From positions 122,172,239 through 122,236,238 of the forward strand of contig NC_071393.1 in the NCBI RefSeq assembly GCF_022682495.2: a DNA stretch of 64,000 nt. Direction: 5' to 3'. The stretch comes from Desmodus rotundus. Taxonomy: Eukaryota > Chordata > Mammalia > Chiroptera > Phyllostomidae. Shown piece by piece: positions 13,181 to 25,510 of the stretch. A program made the position numbers and the translations under genes. How positions within the stretch are numbered: the first letter of the stretch is position 1; every line of letters starts with the position of its first letter. The notes beneath the pieces are model-generated. The model ran no database searches. It was not told where the DNA came from and worked only from the letters and a program-made list of their open reading frames with translations.

Positions 13181-13639
13181 GCTGTACCAGTAGTGACAAG
13201 GTTGAGAAACCCTGCTCCAGGACGAGGTTTGCCCTATTACTAGGCTATGATATTTCTTTGGTCTGTACTGAATGCCCCAGGTGATCCATCTGGGCTCATT
13301 AGCATCCTTTTCAAGCTTGTGTTAGTTTTTGGAATAGTTCAGCTTTTGCCTGGCCTTGTGCAGCTTCACCCTGAACATACATAATTTAGTACTGAGCTAC
13401 AGGGTCAAGGGAACATTGTGAAGATCTCTCAGGTGCCTCACACTGTCTTCTGTTTCTTTACGTGGTGTCTTATCTGGGTGTTTTCTGCCCAGGGATGTGG
13501 TCTAGAAATTACCTTCAGTGGAAAGCAGAGGAAAATTTTCATGTTCTCTCTTAATATTCTCCTGTCAGAGATAACATTTTTGTGCTGTGTCTTGCCCAGT
13601 GGTTGAAAATAGTTGTTTTATATATGAGTATTTTCCCAG
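13181..13639. other. Unassigned segment between two L1M pieces
   Basis: This segment of about 450 bp interrupts the run of antisense L1M. It carries ccccaggtgatccatctgggctcattagcatcc and ends near gcccagtggttgaaaatagttg, which resembles some L1M 3' UTR text. It may be another L1M 3' end inserted here. A 62-codon plus frame (13418-13606) has no recognisable protein features. Confidence 0.4.
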
Positions 13640-14350
13640 ACTTCTAATTAGTTTTTGTGAAACTACAAAGCCATCTCAATTATTTCATTGTGGCTGGAAC
13701 TCGAAGAACCTCGTTTTGACTTGAATTTCCATTTTCATGATGATTAATTATCTTGAGAATCTCTTTTTTAATATGTCCATGGGCTATTTATGTATCCTAT
13801 TTTATGAAGTGCTTATTAAATTGTTCCCCATTTATCTATCAGTTACTCTGTCTTTTAAATATTGATTCCTAGGACTTATTTTTATACTCAAATTGCGAGT
13901 TGTCTGTTGTAAACATATATTCTCCCAGCCTATGACTTACTTCTTACTTTCTTTCATATTGTCCCTCGATGAGAAAAATCTCTTAGTTTTATTAAAGATC
14001 CATTGATTTCTTTTTTTTTTTTCTCTGTTAGCATTTCATGTTCTTTGCAAGGAGTTTTTAACAACTTGAGGTCATAAAAATATTTTCTTACATTTTAGTC
14101 TAAAAGCTTTGTTGTTTACCTAACACAATTATGTTTATAATTCACCTGAAATAGACTTTTATGTACAATGTCCAGTTAGCATAGAAATTTAATTTTCCCA
14201 TAATCATTTTACAAAAAGGTCATTTATTCTCACTGCAGTTCGGTGTATCATCTATGTGCATATGTGCAGTGTCTGTACAGGCCATTCAATTAAACTTTTC
14301 ACTACATTTTTGCTACTTTAGTTGACATCATTTAAAATAAAGATTATGTC
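13640..14350 (-). mobile_element. Old L1M ORF2 C-terminal fragment
   Basis: This is antisense L1 ORF2 text. It contains tttttaatatgtccatgggc, then tcctattttatgaagtgcttatt, then ttctcccagcctatgacttac, agttttattaaagatcc and a T run near 14010-14022. These correspond to the stretch upstream of the ORF2 C-terminus in old L1s. It carries many indels and no frame. Confidence 0.6.
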
Positions 14351-15249
14351 TTGTATGTAATTCCTTATGGTATATCTCCCAGATATCTAAGACTGTCTTG
14401 GGACATCTGGGCCTTGCAAATTTCTATATGATATAAGGGGGATAAATGGTGCTGGATGGATACTTGAGTTTGGGTGGCGAACACACAATACAGTGTACGG
14501 ATGATGTATGGTAGGGTTGTGCACCAGAAATCTGGATAATTTTTTTTAACCAATGTCAGCCTAATGAATATATTCAGTTAAAAGGAAAAAATACAATTAC
14601 CTAATTTCCCTGTGCAAAAAACTTGACAGTGATTTTTTTAATAATGGGAATGCAGTGACTCTATGGATCAATGCGTGGAGAGTTGACTCAGCAATATTGA
14701 GCATTCCATTACCTGAAAATGCTATATTTCTTCATTTACTTATTTATTTATATTTTTAGTAGGGATTTGGATTACTTAGTGTGGAGGTTTTACAATCTTT
14801 TTTATAAGAGTCATTGGTAGGTATTTGATATGTTTTGATGATGTTGTATACTGTATATACTTCTTGAAATTTTTATATTTTTGTGAGTGGTATAGAAAAT
14901 AAATTCTCTATATTTATACTGTAACTTAAAAATTTCATAAATCACTTGTCAAATCTCATAATTTCTTTAGATTTTGTATGTACACATCAAGTTAAATTCA
15001 AATTGTGACATTTATTTCTAATTTTCTAATAATTGAACAACTTCTTTCTTTTCCTTAAGGATTGCATTAGCTCACAATAAAGTCAAATGTTTGTTAAAGG
15101 ATTATATGAGTGCTCTTTATTAGATTAATAATGTTCTTTGCTAATTATAGTATATAAAAAGGTTTTTAAAAATCATTCATAGATGAACTTTTTCAAGTTC
15201 TTTTATTACATTTAAGATTTTCATTTTTCTATATACATGGTAAAATAAA
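14351..15249. other. Unannotated AT-rich interval
   Basis: No gene is visible. The interval is AT-rich throughout, with short TTTA repeats near 14735-14755. Confidence 0.4.
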
Positions 15250-15670
15250 CTGGTTATTGTGTTTTGAAATTAAGGTACAATTTACATACAATAGATTACA
15301 TCCTTTTTTACTGACACTTCAACAAGATTTGACACATAAAATAGTTCTGTAAACAACACCACAATCAATATGTAGTGAATTTATACAATATAAAAATGTT
15401 TTCTTTGCCTCATTGGAGTCACTTTTTCCCTACATCCTATGGCAAACAATGGTCTTTTAAAGTCTGAATAATTTTGATTTCACAGATGTCATGTAATGGA
15501 TATCATATCATGTCATCTTTTGACTCTGCCTGTACCAGATCCATATTTGTAAATATTTTCTCAAAGTCTGTGGATTGTTTTAATTTTTTAATGAGACTTT
15601 CTAAAGAGTAACCCTTAATTTTGATGAATTCTAATTTATTATTCTTTGAGGTATGTATACCATAATTTTT
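15250..15670 (-). mobile_element. Old L1M 3' fragment
   Basis: Antisense L1M hallmarks appear in order: gaaattaaggtacaatttacataca, caacaccacaatcaatatg, atatcatatcatgtcatctttt, then tgtaaatattttctcaaagtctgtgg and taattttgatgaattctaattta (the ORF2 end). The fragment is diverged and non-functional. Confidence 0.65.
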
Positions 15671-17079
15671 GTCTCATATCTAAGATATACACAGACATAA
15701 TTTAATATAATTTAAAAATATTGAAACATAGTCCCACCTTAGAATTCCCATTTGACCATTTTGAAGATTATCATTATTGGGTTAAAGTCCCCATTGTTGA
15801 TATTTGTTCATTTTTCCATGTTCTTAAATATTTTTATCATAGTTTACTGTCACTAGGCAATACATATTATTCACATTTTCCTTCAATAAATTTTTTTCAC
15901 CATGAGATCAGCAATTTTGTCTTCTTTAACTTTCTCTGATGCCGTATCATAAACATCATCTTAAACGTAGTGAACCCTCATTGAACATCTAAGTGAATGA
16001 ATAACCAGCACATTTCTAGAAAAATAGAAAAATTCATCAAAATATGTCACCCTATTTTTAACCTGTTAATTTAATTCTAGGTAACTATATTTTATGTCAC
16101 TACTGGGTCCTTACGTTTGTTGATAATCACAGGGTTAGTGTCTTTGCAATTTTGTTTGTTTTTTTGTTAGTAGTAAGAAGATATTCTGTCACTATCTCAT
16201 CTCACCTTATTACTGATACTTCAATAAGACAATACAACATTAGACAAAAAGCTGTTATACACAGGTATGTACTCTAAGAGATTTTCTGAATTATGCAGAC
16301 TGATTCATGATATTCCTAAAAATATTTACAAGAAGGTGAAATTAGAATGCCAGTGAGTATGCTCTCTCAGATAATATATTCTAATGAACAAATAGTTTAG
16401 TTACATACAATTGCATTAAAATACCTTGATTTTTTTTTCCTGCATAAACTACTGCAGCAGGAAACAGAAGAGAAAATTGCCTCCTGCAGTGCTTTTATTT
16501 GAAAAGTATCAGTCAAATTGATTCCCCTGGAGGTGGCTAAATTCAAGGGTAGAGATCAACTGGAAAAATTATTCATTAAAAGAATAAAATGATCTTTTTT
16601 GCCATGTTTATTACTAGTCCCTGACACAATTCCAAAGAAATTAAACTTTATTTTGAGTCCCTCGGGGAAGCAAACACTTTTGAATTGGTTATATTACCTT
16701 TTATTTGACGGAGAGCATAGCTAGTGATTTAGTAATTATCATCAGACAGTGGGTTTCCACTATCAGACAGAGAATTCCTTAGTGGGCACAGGAATAACAC
16801 AACAACAGGCCCTAAACTTATACTTTAGTGTTAAGATTTGATCATTTCACATATTCTAAGATGCTGGGGGTATGTGCCTGCGTGTGTGTGAGCAATATCT
16901 ATTTCTTACATAAATCTGTACATTTTCCTCTAATGTATGTGTTCTCACCTTACCCCACCATGGACATCACTGGCTATTACTAAATTTAAGAGAAATAAAG
17001 TAAAGGACCTTTTTCTAGATTTAGCAAGTCAAAAAAATTCCTCTGACATGAATTCTCAAAAACTGGACTGCAAGTTTTG
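15671..17079. other. Unannotated AT-rich interval
   Basis: No gene or clear repeat is seen in these 1.4 kb. The 72-codon frame at 15721-15939 is low-complexity and aromatic-rich, and I treat it as chance. Confidence 0.4.
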
Positions 17080-17355
17080 CACTACTTCGCACAGATTTAA
17101 TCTCTCAATCTGAAATAGCCACGTGACCCTCGGTTGCTCATTTTAGATTAAAGCCTTAATGATACCATTACCCGAGGCAGCACACCTCCTTTCTTCACTT
17201 CCCTGAAGCACCAGCCTTAAAGGGACCACGGTTGTTATTTAAGGACATTTCAACATTTCAAGCTGACACTACCAAATAAACACATTTAATGAAGTGAGAT
17301 TACTAGTCACTGAGGTGCTAATGAACTGTAAGATTAGCTGCAGCAAATAAAATTT
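17080..17355. other. Candidate conserved non-coding stretch
   Basis: No interspersed repeat is recognisable. The sequence has balanced composition with homeodomain-like words (ccttaatgat, gtgctaatgaac) and an E-box (cacgtg at about 17121). It resembles the texture of conserved regulatory DNA, but this is an impression only and no alignment was made. Confidence 0.2.
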
Positions 17356-17367
17356 CCCCCCCCCCCC
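17356..17367. repeat. Poly-C tract
   Basis: A run of about 12 cytosines is followed by gtccccTcc. It is a simple homopolymer and may vary in length between individuals or assemblies. Confidence 0.85.
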
Positions 17368-18184
17368 GTCCCCTCCTGCCAATATCCAGGACTTCACCTG
17401 AAGAGATAAGATGTAGAATCCATCATGTTCAATACTCCTATGGCTGAGACAGTTTTCTTCCTATGTAGCCCTCTACTGTCAAAATGGCAGCTGTGTCCTG
17501 GATCAAAATGAATACGGGGAGGGACGTGTGCAAACTTGATTCCTGTTTTACTTTTACAAGGAGAGTTCTTCCTTATAGTCTTTGAAATACATAATATATA
17601 GTGATATATTCCTAAAAGATATCCTTTATTTCACCAAATGTTTCCACTACCAGAATTCTGCCTAAAAGATATTGCAATATTGATTTGCAGAGGAGAAACA
17701 CTGCAAAATTGTCTAGGCCTGTTTGGGGCAAAAATGTCATGATGCAATTAAACACACTAAATCCAGCAAGGACTTGGATATTGTCAAAGAAACTGCACAG
17801 ACTGCACCTCCCCTTAACACTACACACACACTCACACACACATGTACACACACACACTATCCCCCTAGACTGGCTAAAGGAATAGTCTTCTCTGCCTCCA
17901 TGCACATTAAGCAAATAATTTGCCTTTTCTGTTGATGCATGATTTGCCAATTGACTGCCTCAGAGCATGGTGGTAGAGCACGTATGGATTCTAAGATGCA
18001 CTAAATTGTGCACCCATGTATGCACAGGGGAACATGAAGAATGAGGACAGAAGGAAAAACTAAAGTTGAGCAAAGGAGGGGAGAAGGGAGGGAGGGAAAG
18101 ATAGAGCAGAAGTGAGAAAAACATGAGACACTAGGGTTTTAATGGGTAAAAGATACAGGCATGGCCTATTGGTCAATTTAACAC
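17368..18184. other. Mostly unannotated, with CA microsatellite
   Basis: An imperfect CA/TG microsatellite lies at 17821-17858 (cacacaca interrupted by ct and atgt). Several overlapping frames of 66-112 codons cover it on both strands because the repeat lacks stop codons. None looks like a protein. A purine-rich GGGA stretch lies near 18075-18105. Confidence 0.6.
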
Positions 18185-18300
18185 ATTAACTGGCATATGT
18201 ATTTATATAACTATAAATTATATAAATATAATAAATATAAATATATAAATATGCATATATATTTAACATGTTAAATGGCACTTATGCATATATTTGCAAA
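18185..18300. repeat. AT-rich low-complexity block
   Basis: Repeated tataaata-like words give a nearly pure A/T block. It includes a 16-bp palindrome, atttaacatgttaaat, near 18260. Confidence 0.7.
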
Positions 18301-18660
18301 TATATACTTTGTAGTCTGTTAATTTCGGTTGTCTCAAGAATTGTTGCATAATCAATTTGGCTGCAGCCGTAGGTATTGATCAGAAACAGACAGATGGGCT
18401 GTACAGGAGCCGATTACATTTGCTCAATTACTGTGTATAATTAGGGCCTATTTAAAACTGAAAAAAGCTATGGAAGGGTTCAGTCCGTTAAAACAGAAAC
18501 ACAGAAACTTTTGCATGACAATGAAGTTACTGATGCAATTTCATGATCTGGTCTGTTCCGAAGTTATATTATAATGCTTACATGGCCAATACGTGATAGA
18601 CTGACACAAGTCACTAACCAATATTATGAAAGCGATGTAAGTCAGCTTACTTCATTTAAA
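18301..18660. other. Candidate conserved non-coding stretch
   Basis: The segment lacks any recognisable repeat and contains closely packed transcription-factor-like words: tgctcaattactgtgtataattaggg (homeodomain-type), ctatttaaaac (MEF2-like) and gccaatac (CCAAT-like). No open frame of note. I infer a possible enhancer or deeply conserved element from texture only. Confidence 0.25.
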
Positions 18661-19699
18661 CCTCACTATGCTGGCCTGCCCCACGGGGGCTCTGTTAGAG
18701 GAGCATCACCATAAGGTTGCCGAAAAACATAACTGCAACACATTCTGGTTAAGGAGGTGGAGAGAAAACAAGCTCCACACATTCTCCCTGAGGGATCAGA
18801 TAGGCTTTGCGAGATTTCAGTGGTTCAGTTATTTTCATCCTTCTGGAGGAAATTCAATGTCAACAACACATTCTTTTTTTGTATAATTTGCTCACTTCCC
18901 ACCCTTTGTTTTGTAAGCCTCCTGTTTTTATATTTTCTGTATCTGTTTTTATTACATCTCTAGCTGGCTGTGAATTCCAGCTTCTTGTCCAAAGGAAAAA
19001 AAACTTACCTTTGTGAATTTCCCTATATCATATGCAGAAGGGAATGCCAAGTTAAGCCATTCTGGAGCTGGGACTAAAGAACAGGTAAAATACGCAGCAA
19101 AGGAGCGCTACGATTTGTACCTGGCTGGTATCAAGATAGACTTGTGTTTTTTCTTAACAATATAAGCAATAATCACAAGCCTTTGCCTTTTTTCACTGAC
19201 TTGTTTCCTGTGCTAGATGTAGTTTATAAATGATCTCATACCACAGATCCTTTCTAGAATAAGGCAGGATATAAATAAGTAAATAAAGTTTGACAGTTTG
19301 GGAATGTACAAAGATCTTTCTATTTAACCCCGCCAATTCTCTGCACTTAACAACAGAGTTGGTTAAGTTCAGAAGGACTACCTATCTACAAATACCATCG
19401 TTGGCAGTTTACAAACTAAAGTCATCTAGATATTAAAGTACTTTTGATGAAATTTCTTAAGTTTAATAATTTAGCTATTTTCATATTTGTGAAAAGATCA
19501 ATAGTGTTGGAATGGTGTTCAAAGTTTTTCCACCAACTGTTCATGTTTCCTCCTCTGTCTTTATTTTCCATCAGCCCTCCCCTTTACTGTGTTTTCTAGG
19601 CACAGCAAATTATTATTAATTCTTAAAGATGAGCTGTGTCTGTCTGTCTCTTCGCTGATCTGATAGGATTCCGCTCTCTGCCTGAACAACTATTTTTCT
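18661..19699. other. Unannotated interval
   Basis: Three overlapping plus-strand frames (68-72 codons, 18668-19016) occur here. They show no domain, signal peptide or codon pattern I recognise and are considered chance. No clear repeat is seen. Confidence 0.4.
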
Positions 19700-19905
19700 T
19701 TAAGTGAACGTGAGCACAGGACCTGGGACAGCAGGTTTAGGTGACAATCTCATTTTGCTACTTCCTGCTGTGTAATGTCGGGTAAGTTACTTAGGTTTTC
19801 TCTTTCTCAGTACTCTCATTCATAGTTTGGCAAGGGTAACAGTACTTTGACGTAGAGTTGCTTGTGGGCCAAATGATTTAATCTATGGAAAATGCTAAGG
19901 TGGTT
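19700..19905 (+). repeat. MIR SINE fragment
   Basis: The MIR pattern is recognisable: caggtttaggtgacaatc, ctgctgtgtaatgtcgggtaagttacttagg (consensus 'gctgtgtgaccttgggcaagttactta'), then tctcagtactctcatt. It is diverged and non-coding. Confidence 0.7.
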
Positions 19906-20134
19906 GCTGATTAGTCAGAGTCCAAAAAGTAACCCAGTTTTGTACTTCATGCATCTCATACCACGTACTGGATCCTGGTATATATTTGCCCCTTGTGGAC
20001 TTCATCACTACTTCTCCTGTAAGTCTCCTCTGCTAATACTATATAATCCAGGTTGTCATTAGATAGTGGTTGATTTCTATAATTTTCTTTTGCATGTTCT
20101 TCCTGCCATGTAGTTTCTCTCCATGTAAAGTATT

Positions 20135-20290
20135 CCCTACAGTCTCGCCAGTTTAGTCTTTTGAAACCGTGAATCAGATCAATTCACTCACTTGCTTAAA
20201 ACTCTTCAATAGTAACCTTTAGCTTTCAGCTTACATGAGGCTGTGCATGCTGAAATCTCTGCTTGGCCCTCAAATGCCATCTGACAAATG
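20135..20290 (+). repeat. L2 LINE fragment
   Basis: gaatcagatcaattcactcacttgcttaaaactcttcaatagtaacc matches the well-known L2 text 'cagatcatgtcactcccctgcttaaaacccttcaatggct'. It is an ancient CR1-clade relic without coding capacity. Confidence 0.65.
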
Positions 20291-20639
20291 TCTGCTTGCC
20301 CATCAAGTCATGGTGTAAGCATAACCACTGGACACTATATAATTATGTCTCTTCCAGATCTGGTTTCTGGGAACAAAGGCCCAATGTATGTTCCAGACAG
20401 AGTTAGAGCAGGAAGTTGCACCACTGAAACTGTGTGCTTGCCGAATAACCACATGCTTTTATCATCCTTTAAGGACTATGATCCAAAGGACCATTGGAAA
20501 AGAAGCTAAAGCAGCTGAGAACTGTCCTTGCCCTGCCCACTGTCTGCTTATTTGTGTGTAGACACGCTGACTTGGGGAGCTGTAGACCTCTCTCATATTT
20601 CTTCTTAATGTAGGAATTCTGATATTTTTCTGACTTTTT
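20291..20639. other. Unannotated interval
   Basis: The 73-codon plus frame (20288-20509) has no recognisable homology. Nothing else is seen. Confidence 0.35.
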
Positions 20640-21165
20640 AAAAATTGAAATATAAATATGTGCAAAAAGTTCCTAGCCATGAAATCAAATCTACAGTTTG
20701 GGTTTTTTCCCCCCATTTGTCTGCACACACTGAATCAGCATCCAAGTAGGGCAAACCTTTTATACACTCAGAAATACTTCCTTGTGCTCCTGCTTCCCAA
20801 TCAACACCCAGCCACACTGTAGAGGTAACCTCACTATTCTGACTTCCTTTCAACATTAGTCAATTTTGAGTTGTATAATATGTATTCTTGGCGCCTGGCT
20901 TCCTTCATACTAAAAATAAACATGTATGAGATGTGTCCAAGTTGTTTTGTGTGTCAGAAGTTGGTTCCTTTTCAATGCTGCATGCTCTGCCATGGTAGAA
21001 ATACACCACCATTTGTTTTTGCAGCCTCCTATTGGGGGACATTTGGAGTGTTCTAGTCTGAGGCTATAGACAATTCTGTATCTGTCTTTTGGCGAACACA
21101 GGCATTCATTTCTCTTGTATATGTATACACCTGGGAATAACATTGAATCATAGATCATAGGATCC
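20640..21165 (-). mobile_element. Old L1M 3' end fragment
   Basis: Antisense L1M 3' UTR and ORF2 text is visible: aaaattgaaatataaatatgtg, acccagccacactgtagaggtaacc, cttggcgcctggcttcc, agcctcctattgggggacatttgg and cttgtatatgtatacacctggg. These track the old L1 pattern of primer-like antisense motifs. The frames on either strand (61-88 codons) are by-products. Confidence 0.65.
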
Positions 21166-22994
21166 TTTGGCTTTTGATATTTTGATTTTGCAAATTTCCT
21201 ATATCTTCTCTTTTTACTAATTTAAACTTTAAATCGCCCTTCTTGAGTTTTGTATCTATATTATTACATTATATTGCTTTTTCATGATTATCTCTTTTCA
21301 CAATTTCAATTTTTTAACTAGATACTTCATATTGAACAATTACGATGTCTAAATGTTTTCACTTCTTTCCCACTTATTTACTTATTCAATTATTTCTTAT
21401 GTCAGCACTGACTCATGGATATTTATTTTATTCTTTGACTTGAAATTCAATACTATCATTATTTGTTTTCTTTCTCAAATGGTTCTTTTGCCACTGAGTG
21501 TTTTTTTCAGGTTGATTTGTGTCTTTTTTTTTTCAGGGTGGAATTTGAGTAAAATTTCTTCATTTCAGCAGGAAAAAAAATAAAAGAAATATACACATTT
21601 TCTTAGTTCAGTAGCTGTAGTATTTATTTTTCTTCTACTTTACAAGAATATTTGGAAACATTGCAAATCACTGACATATGCCCTCAAAAATTCAGTAGTT
21701 GTTTGAAAATTTCTTATTTGAAATTTTATCGGGGTACCCCTCTACCATTTGTTTTTATTCCTTCACTAGAGTACCTGGCCATTGATTTTAACTTATTTGA
21801 GTATTTTAGGTTGATTAGCTTGAATCTTTGATAGGTTAATGTTCCTTATATACAATACATTGTCTGTATAGCAATCTTTTCATGTGTTCAGTTTTTTTTC
21901 AGTACTTGGGGTGTGGGGGGCTTCAAAATTAACATTTGCCATTGTATCCTAAAGACGAATCAATCCTTTGAGTCTCATTCCAAGCAGTTAGGCATATATT
22001 CAGACGTCTTAGTGACCTTCCCTTCCTTCATAGTTTCAAAATAATAGGATTTATGTCTTTGTGATTCTCTGATTTGCAGTAGAAACTGCTTTAATGACTT
22101 CTGAAATGAAGTCTCATGTTTCACTTTAGCAGCAGTATTTTTGGAAAGAAAACATGAGAACTGAAGTAGTTTCAGCAGAACTTGAAATAAAAGAAAAAGC
22201 AGAGCTTTTAGTGTTAGGATGTCAGATAAGTGTTTCTTTGTTCTTTCTGGGAAATGCAAGTGATAAATATCAGAGACAGAATGCAGCATTTGATAAACAA
22301 GAACAAAATCTGCAGAAGAAAAGTAATCTTCGATGCTGCTGATAGTGGCAATAAAATCCCACTTATACTTACATGTGAAATGAGAACTCCTTACTAAAAC
22401 ATATGGAATATTAGAAATTACTCAGAATTTTTACTTTATTCAGAGGCAATGAAACTTTCATACAGAACCAGAGATTATCTCATAAAAATAATTCATTCCC
22501 TTTGATTTACCCAGGACAAAAATACAATAATTCTTTCCTGGTTATTCATCTAGCAAGAGCTTTGTCAAATCCCTAATTTCTGTAAGGATCAAACCAGTAC
22601 TTTCGACAAATATTTACGATGTCAAGGTCCTCAAAAGAGCTTTTACGTGACCTTGCTTTTTTCATTGTCTGCCTCCAACCTATCATAATTTTAGGGTTAA
22701 GAAGTGACAAATTGTCTCCCTGCCTTTTGAGGGAATTCTGAAAGACCAGGTAACTCAGAGACCACAGAACACTTTTTTCCCCCCACTTCACTGAAGTTTA
22801 GAGTTTAACATAGTCTGACAGTTTCCTAACTTGGCCAGTTACTTCTTCTGTGCTGCAGGGATTTGCTTCGGGCGGCGACAACACAATTAGAGGCATACCT
22901 AAGAGGTAGAGGGCGTTCTTTCTTATAAGTTTTGTAAGTTTTTTTGCTCTTTGTGAAGACGATGTGAGCATGGAAGTCAGGTAGACCAACAATG
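21166..22994. other. Mostly unannotated, weak L1M near 21.4 kb
   Basis: At 21395-21490 tcagcactgactcatggatatttattttattc resembles a segment common in old L1M 3' regions. Beyond this I see no repeat. The opposing 104-codon minus (21975-22289) and 62-codon plus (22154-22342) frames overlap each other and have no recognised homology. Confidence 0.4.
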
Positions 22995-23180
22995 CTCTTC
23001 TGAGTCCACTCTACTGGCTATGTGACCTTGGTAGATTATGTAAAGTCTATGACCCTGCATTTCCTCTATCCAGGACATGGAAATAATTACACTCCCACCT
23101 TACAGAACTGTAGCGAGAATGAAATTAAGGACGAATATAGAAACCCTGGCATTATCATATTCATCACAATATTAGCTCTC
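22995..23180 (+). repeat. MIR SINE fragment
   Basis: The CORE region is recognisable: ctggctatgtgaccttgg, then tttcctctatccaggacatggaaataatt and tgtagcgagaatgaaattaa, matching the order of MIR motifs. Confidence 0.6.
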
Positions 23181-23274
23181 TTACTTCCCCAAAGTAACTT
23201 GATGTCGTATGTTTAAACTTCTAACAGATGCAGGAACATGATGTGACTTTGGAGGGCATATGCAACAGACAAAA

Positions 23275-23470
23275 GAAAAGAGGCAGAGACTGGAATCACA
23301 CAGACTTAAGAAATGGAGCCTTCACCCCTGGCTTTTGAGAGTTGACCAACTTTCTGGAATCTTAGTTTCTTCAGGAATAGAATAGCAATGATAACTACCT
23401 ACCAGGATGGTTCCAAGGATTAAAGACACAATACACAAGCATCTTTCTGGTATGATGCGTGCTGTCATGC
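23275..23470 (+). repeat. MIR SINE fragment
   Basis: agactggaatcacacagac, agtttcttcaggaatagaa, aatgataactacctaccaggatgg and ccaaggattaaagacacaata follow the MIR consensus order ('tcagtttcctcatctgtaaaatgg ... tacctacctcatagg ... gaggattaaa'). Confidence 0.65.
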
Positions 23471-23574
23471 CTTAAAAACAGTATAAATCTCTTCTGTAAT
23501 AGGAATTTTTTAAATACCTGGATATATACTCTAGATAGGCTATAAGTTTTTGTTTATTTTTTAATCACACTTAG

Positions 23575-24015
23575 AACTGGCCTACTTCTTAGACCTCATC
23601 TCCCAGCACCACGCTTCCTGTGCATCAACCATCATGGCCTCTTTGCTGGTCTTCTGTAGGACCAGGCACCCTACCAACCGAGGACCTTGCAGTTGCTTTT
23701 CCTTTTCTGCGATGTTTGCCTCCCAGCTGTTTTCAAGGTTCATTTTCTCATTTCAGGTCTGACTCTCCCAATTATCTACTCCTCCCCATTTAAAATAGCA
23801 CATCGCTTTCCAAAACACTTTGGAATACTTTACCATGCCGTATGTGTTTTAATATATATTAAAAAATTAAATTAAACATGTGTTATTTGTTTACTTATTT
23901 ACTATCTATCTCCCTTTGACAAATGTGGGGCCCTTACAGTTTTATTTGTGTCTCTAGCTGTGAGAGAGTGCTCAATGTAACAGTCAATACACATTTGTAG
24001 AATAAAGGAATCTAT
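23575..24015 (+). repeat. L2 LINE 3' end
   Basis: L2-like text starts at gacctcatctcccagcaccacgcttcc and runs through tcatttcaggtctgactctcccaa. A typical 3' end follows (tgtctctagctgtgagagagtgctcaatg and acacatttgtagaataaaggaa, compare 'gtgctcaataaatgtttgttgaatgaa'). It is ancient and non-coding. Confidence 0.6.
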
Positions 24016-24914
24016 CAGTAAATCAAATAATGCTTAATTCAAAGTATATCTAACATTCTTTTCTGCCCAGCCCTTTTACCAATATTTTGCATATGAACAC
24101 ACATGTATAAAGAAAAGCTAAATTCAACAAGTAACATTTATAGCCATTTGGCAGATATCTGTAAGATTTGCCTCATAGTCATGGAGTTCCAGCTACATTA
24201 CTTATCTATAAATACTAGTGTTAAAGGTGGACTGGGAAAAACAGTTATCCTGCTAAATGAATTTTGACAACATCAGTTCATTTTATTCATATACTCCCCA
24301 TGCTCTCCTAATCTGGGTGATGTTGTTGAATCATTCTCTTGCATCCTGATGATACCCATGAATTTCCAGAGTATTTTTTATCTCCACAAGCTAAGGAAAT
24401 AATAATAACTCTTTGCACAGTGCTACCTTTTCTCTTTAGTTTCTTCTAGTACAATCAGAGAAATATATATATGGCATTACAATGTATTCAATGTCAGGGA
24501 CTTCTGTTTTAATCAAACACCTCAGCTGTCTTTCACCATTTAGTCATTCACAAAAACACCGCATGGCCTCCTCTGCCATCAATGCTAGGCTTTGCTTCGT
24601 TTGGCAGTTCCTTAGGTTTGAAGCCAGGGTTTCTGCATGGGTGTTCTTTCATATGTTCTGGTGATTAGTAAATACTATTCCACTTAATTTGGGAAATTGG
24701 CAGGAAAAAGACAATTTAAAAAAATCTGGACCAAGGACAGCAAACATGTAGTCAATTATGAATTGAAGACTCACAAAAAACCCGTGCTTTGGCAGGATAT
24801 TGATGTATATATTAAAGAGTAGTGGGCATGCGGCTGCCTTTGGGAAGAATGCAGAAGTATGTAACATCTACATAAGAACATATTAGGAATGCACACACGA
24901 AAGAATGTAGACAT
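24016..24914. other. Unannotated interval
   Basis: Two frames (24482-24664 plus, 24649-24867 minus) have no recognisable product. No clear repeat is seen. Confidence 0.4.
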
Positions 24915-25070
24915 CACTGCGCTTTTACTGAGCATCTACCATATGTGCAGTTCTAGGTGTTTTGCCTATGTTTCTATTTAATTCCCCCCAAACTATTTAG
25001 CATATTGTTTTTGTTACACTTTTATATAAAAAGGAAGCAGGTTTAAATAAGAATACAGGTATTAGGTTAT
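24915..25070 (-). repeat. MIR SINE fragment (antisense)
   Basis: ttttactgagcatctaccatatgtgcagttctaggtg followed by tttctatttaattccccccaaac is the antisense MIR or MIR3 head ('actgagcgcctactatgtgccagg ... ttaatcctcacaac'). Confidence 0.55.
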
Positions 25071-25510
25071 AAGATGCTAGATCTGAACCCACCATACACA
25101 AGTTCATAAGATATAAATCTGCTGTAGAGGAACCCAAAATCTGGAAGGGAAAATGTAATAAAAACATTAATACCTGTACAAGAAGGCATTAAGTGAATGT
25201 GATGAGTTCATGTAGGAAGTGAGACTCATGCCAGGCCTTGAAGGATGGGTGAAATTTGCTTAATGATGCAAAGATCTACTGAATTACTTATAATTACAGT
25301 TTGAAAATTAGATTCACCTATTCAAGTTCTTCTAACTACTTCTTATAGTATTCCAGGAAGAACTATACACCACAAATAATTTTAGTTTATTATTTGTATC
25401 CAAGTGACATTATCTTATTTAGAAGAATTGATTTAGCTTTGATTCCATAGCTTATTAGTTTCAAAATCTATCTTTTAAAAATAAGTAACTCATATATCAA
25501 CTGAATAATA
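25071..25510. other. Unannotated interval
   Basis: A ccaggccttgaaggatggg segment at 25232-25250 recalls a common old mammalian repeat but cannot be assigned. No gene is seen. Confidence 0.35.

Noticed and set aside
17612..17950. 112-codon minus-strand frame with cysteine/valine repeats
   Set aside because: It runs through a CA microsatellite on the opposite strand; the C-V repeats are translation of TG dinucleotides.
21975..22342. Overlapping 104-codon minus and 62-codon plus frames
   Set aside because: Both occupy the same DNA and neither has recognisable features.
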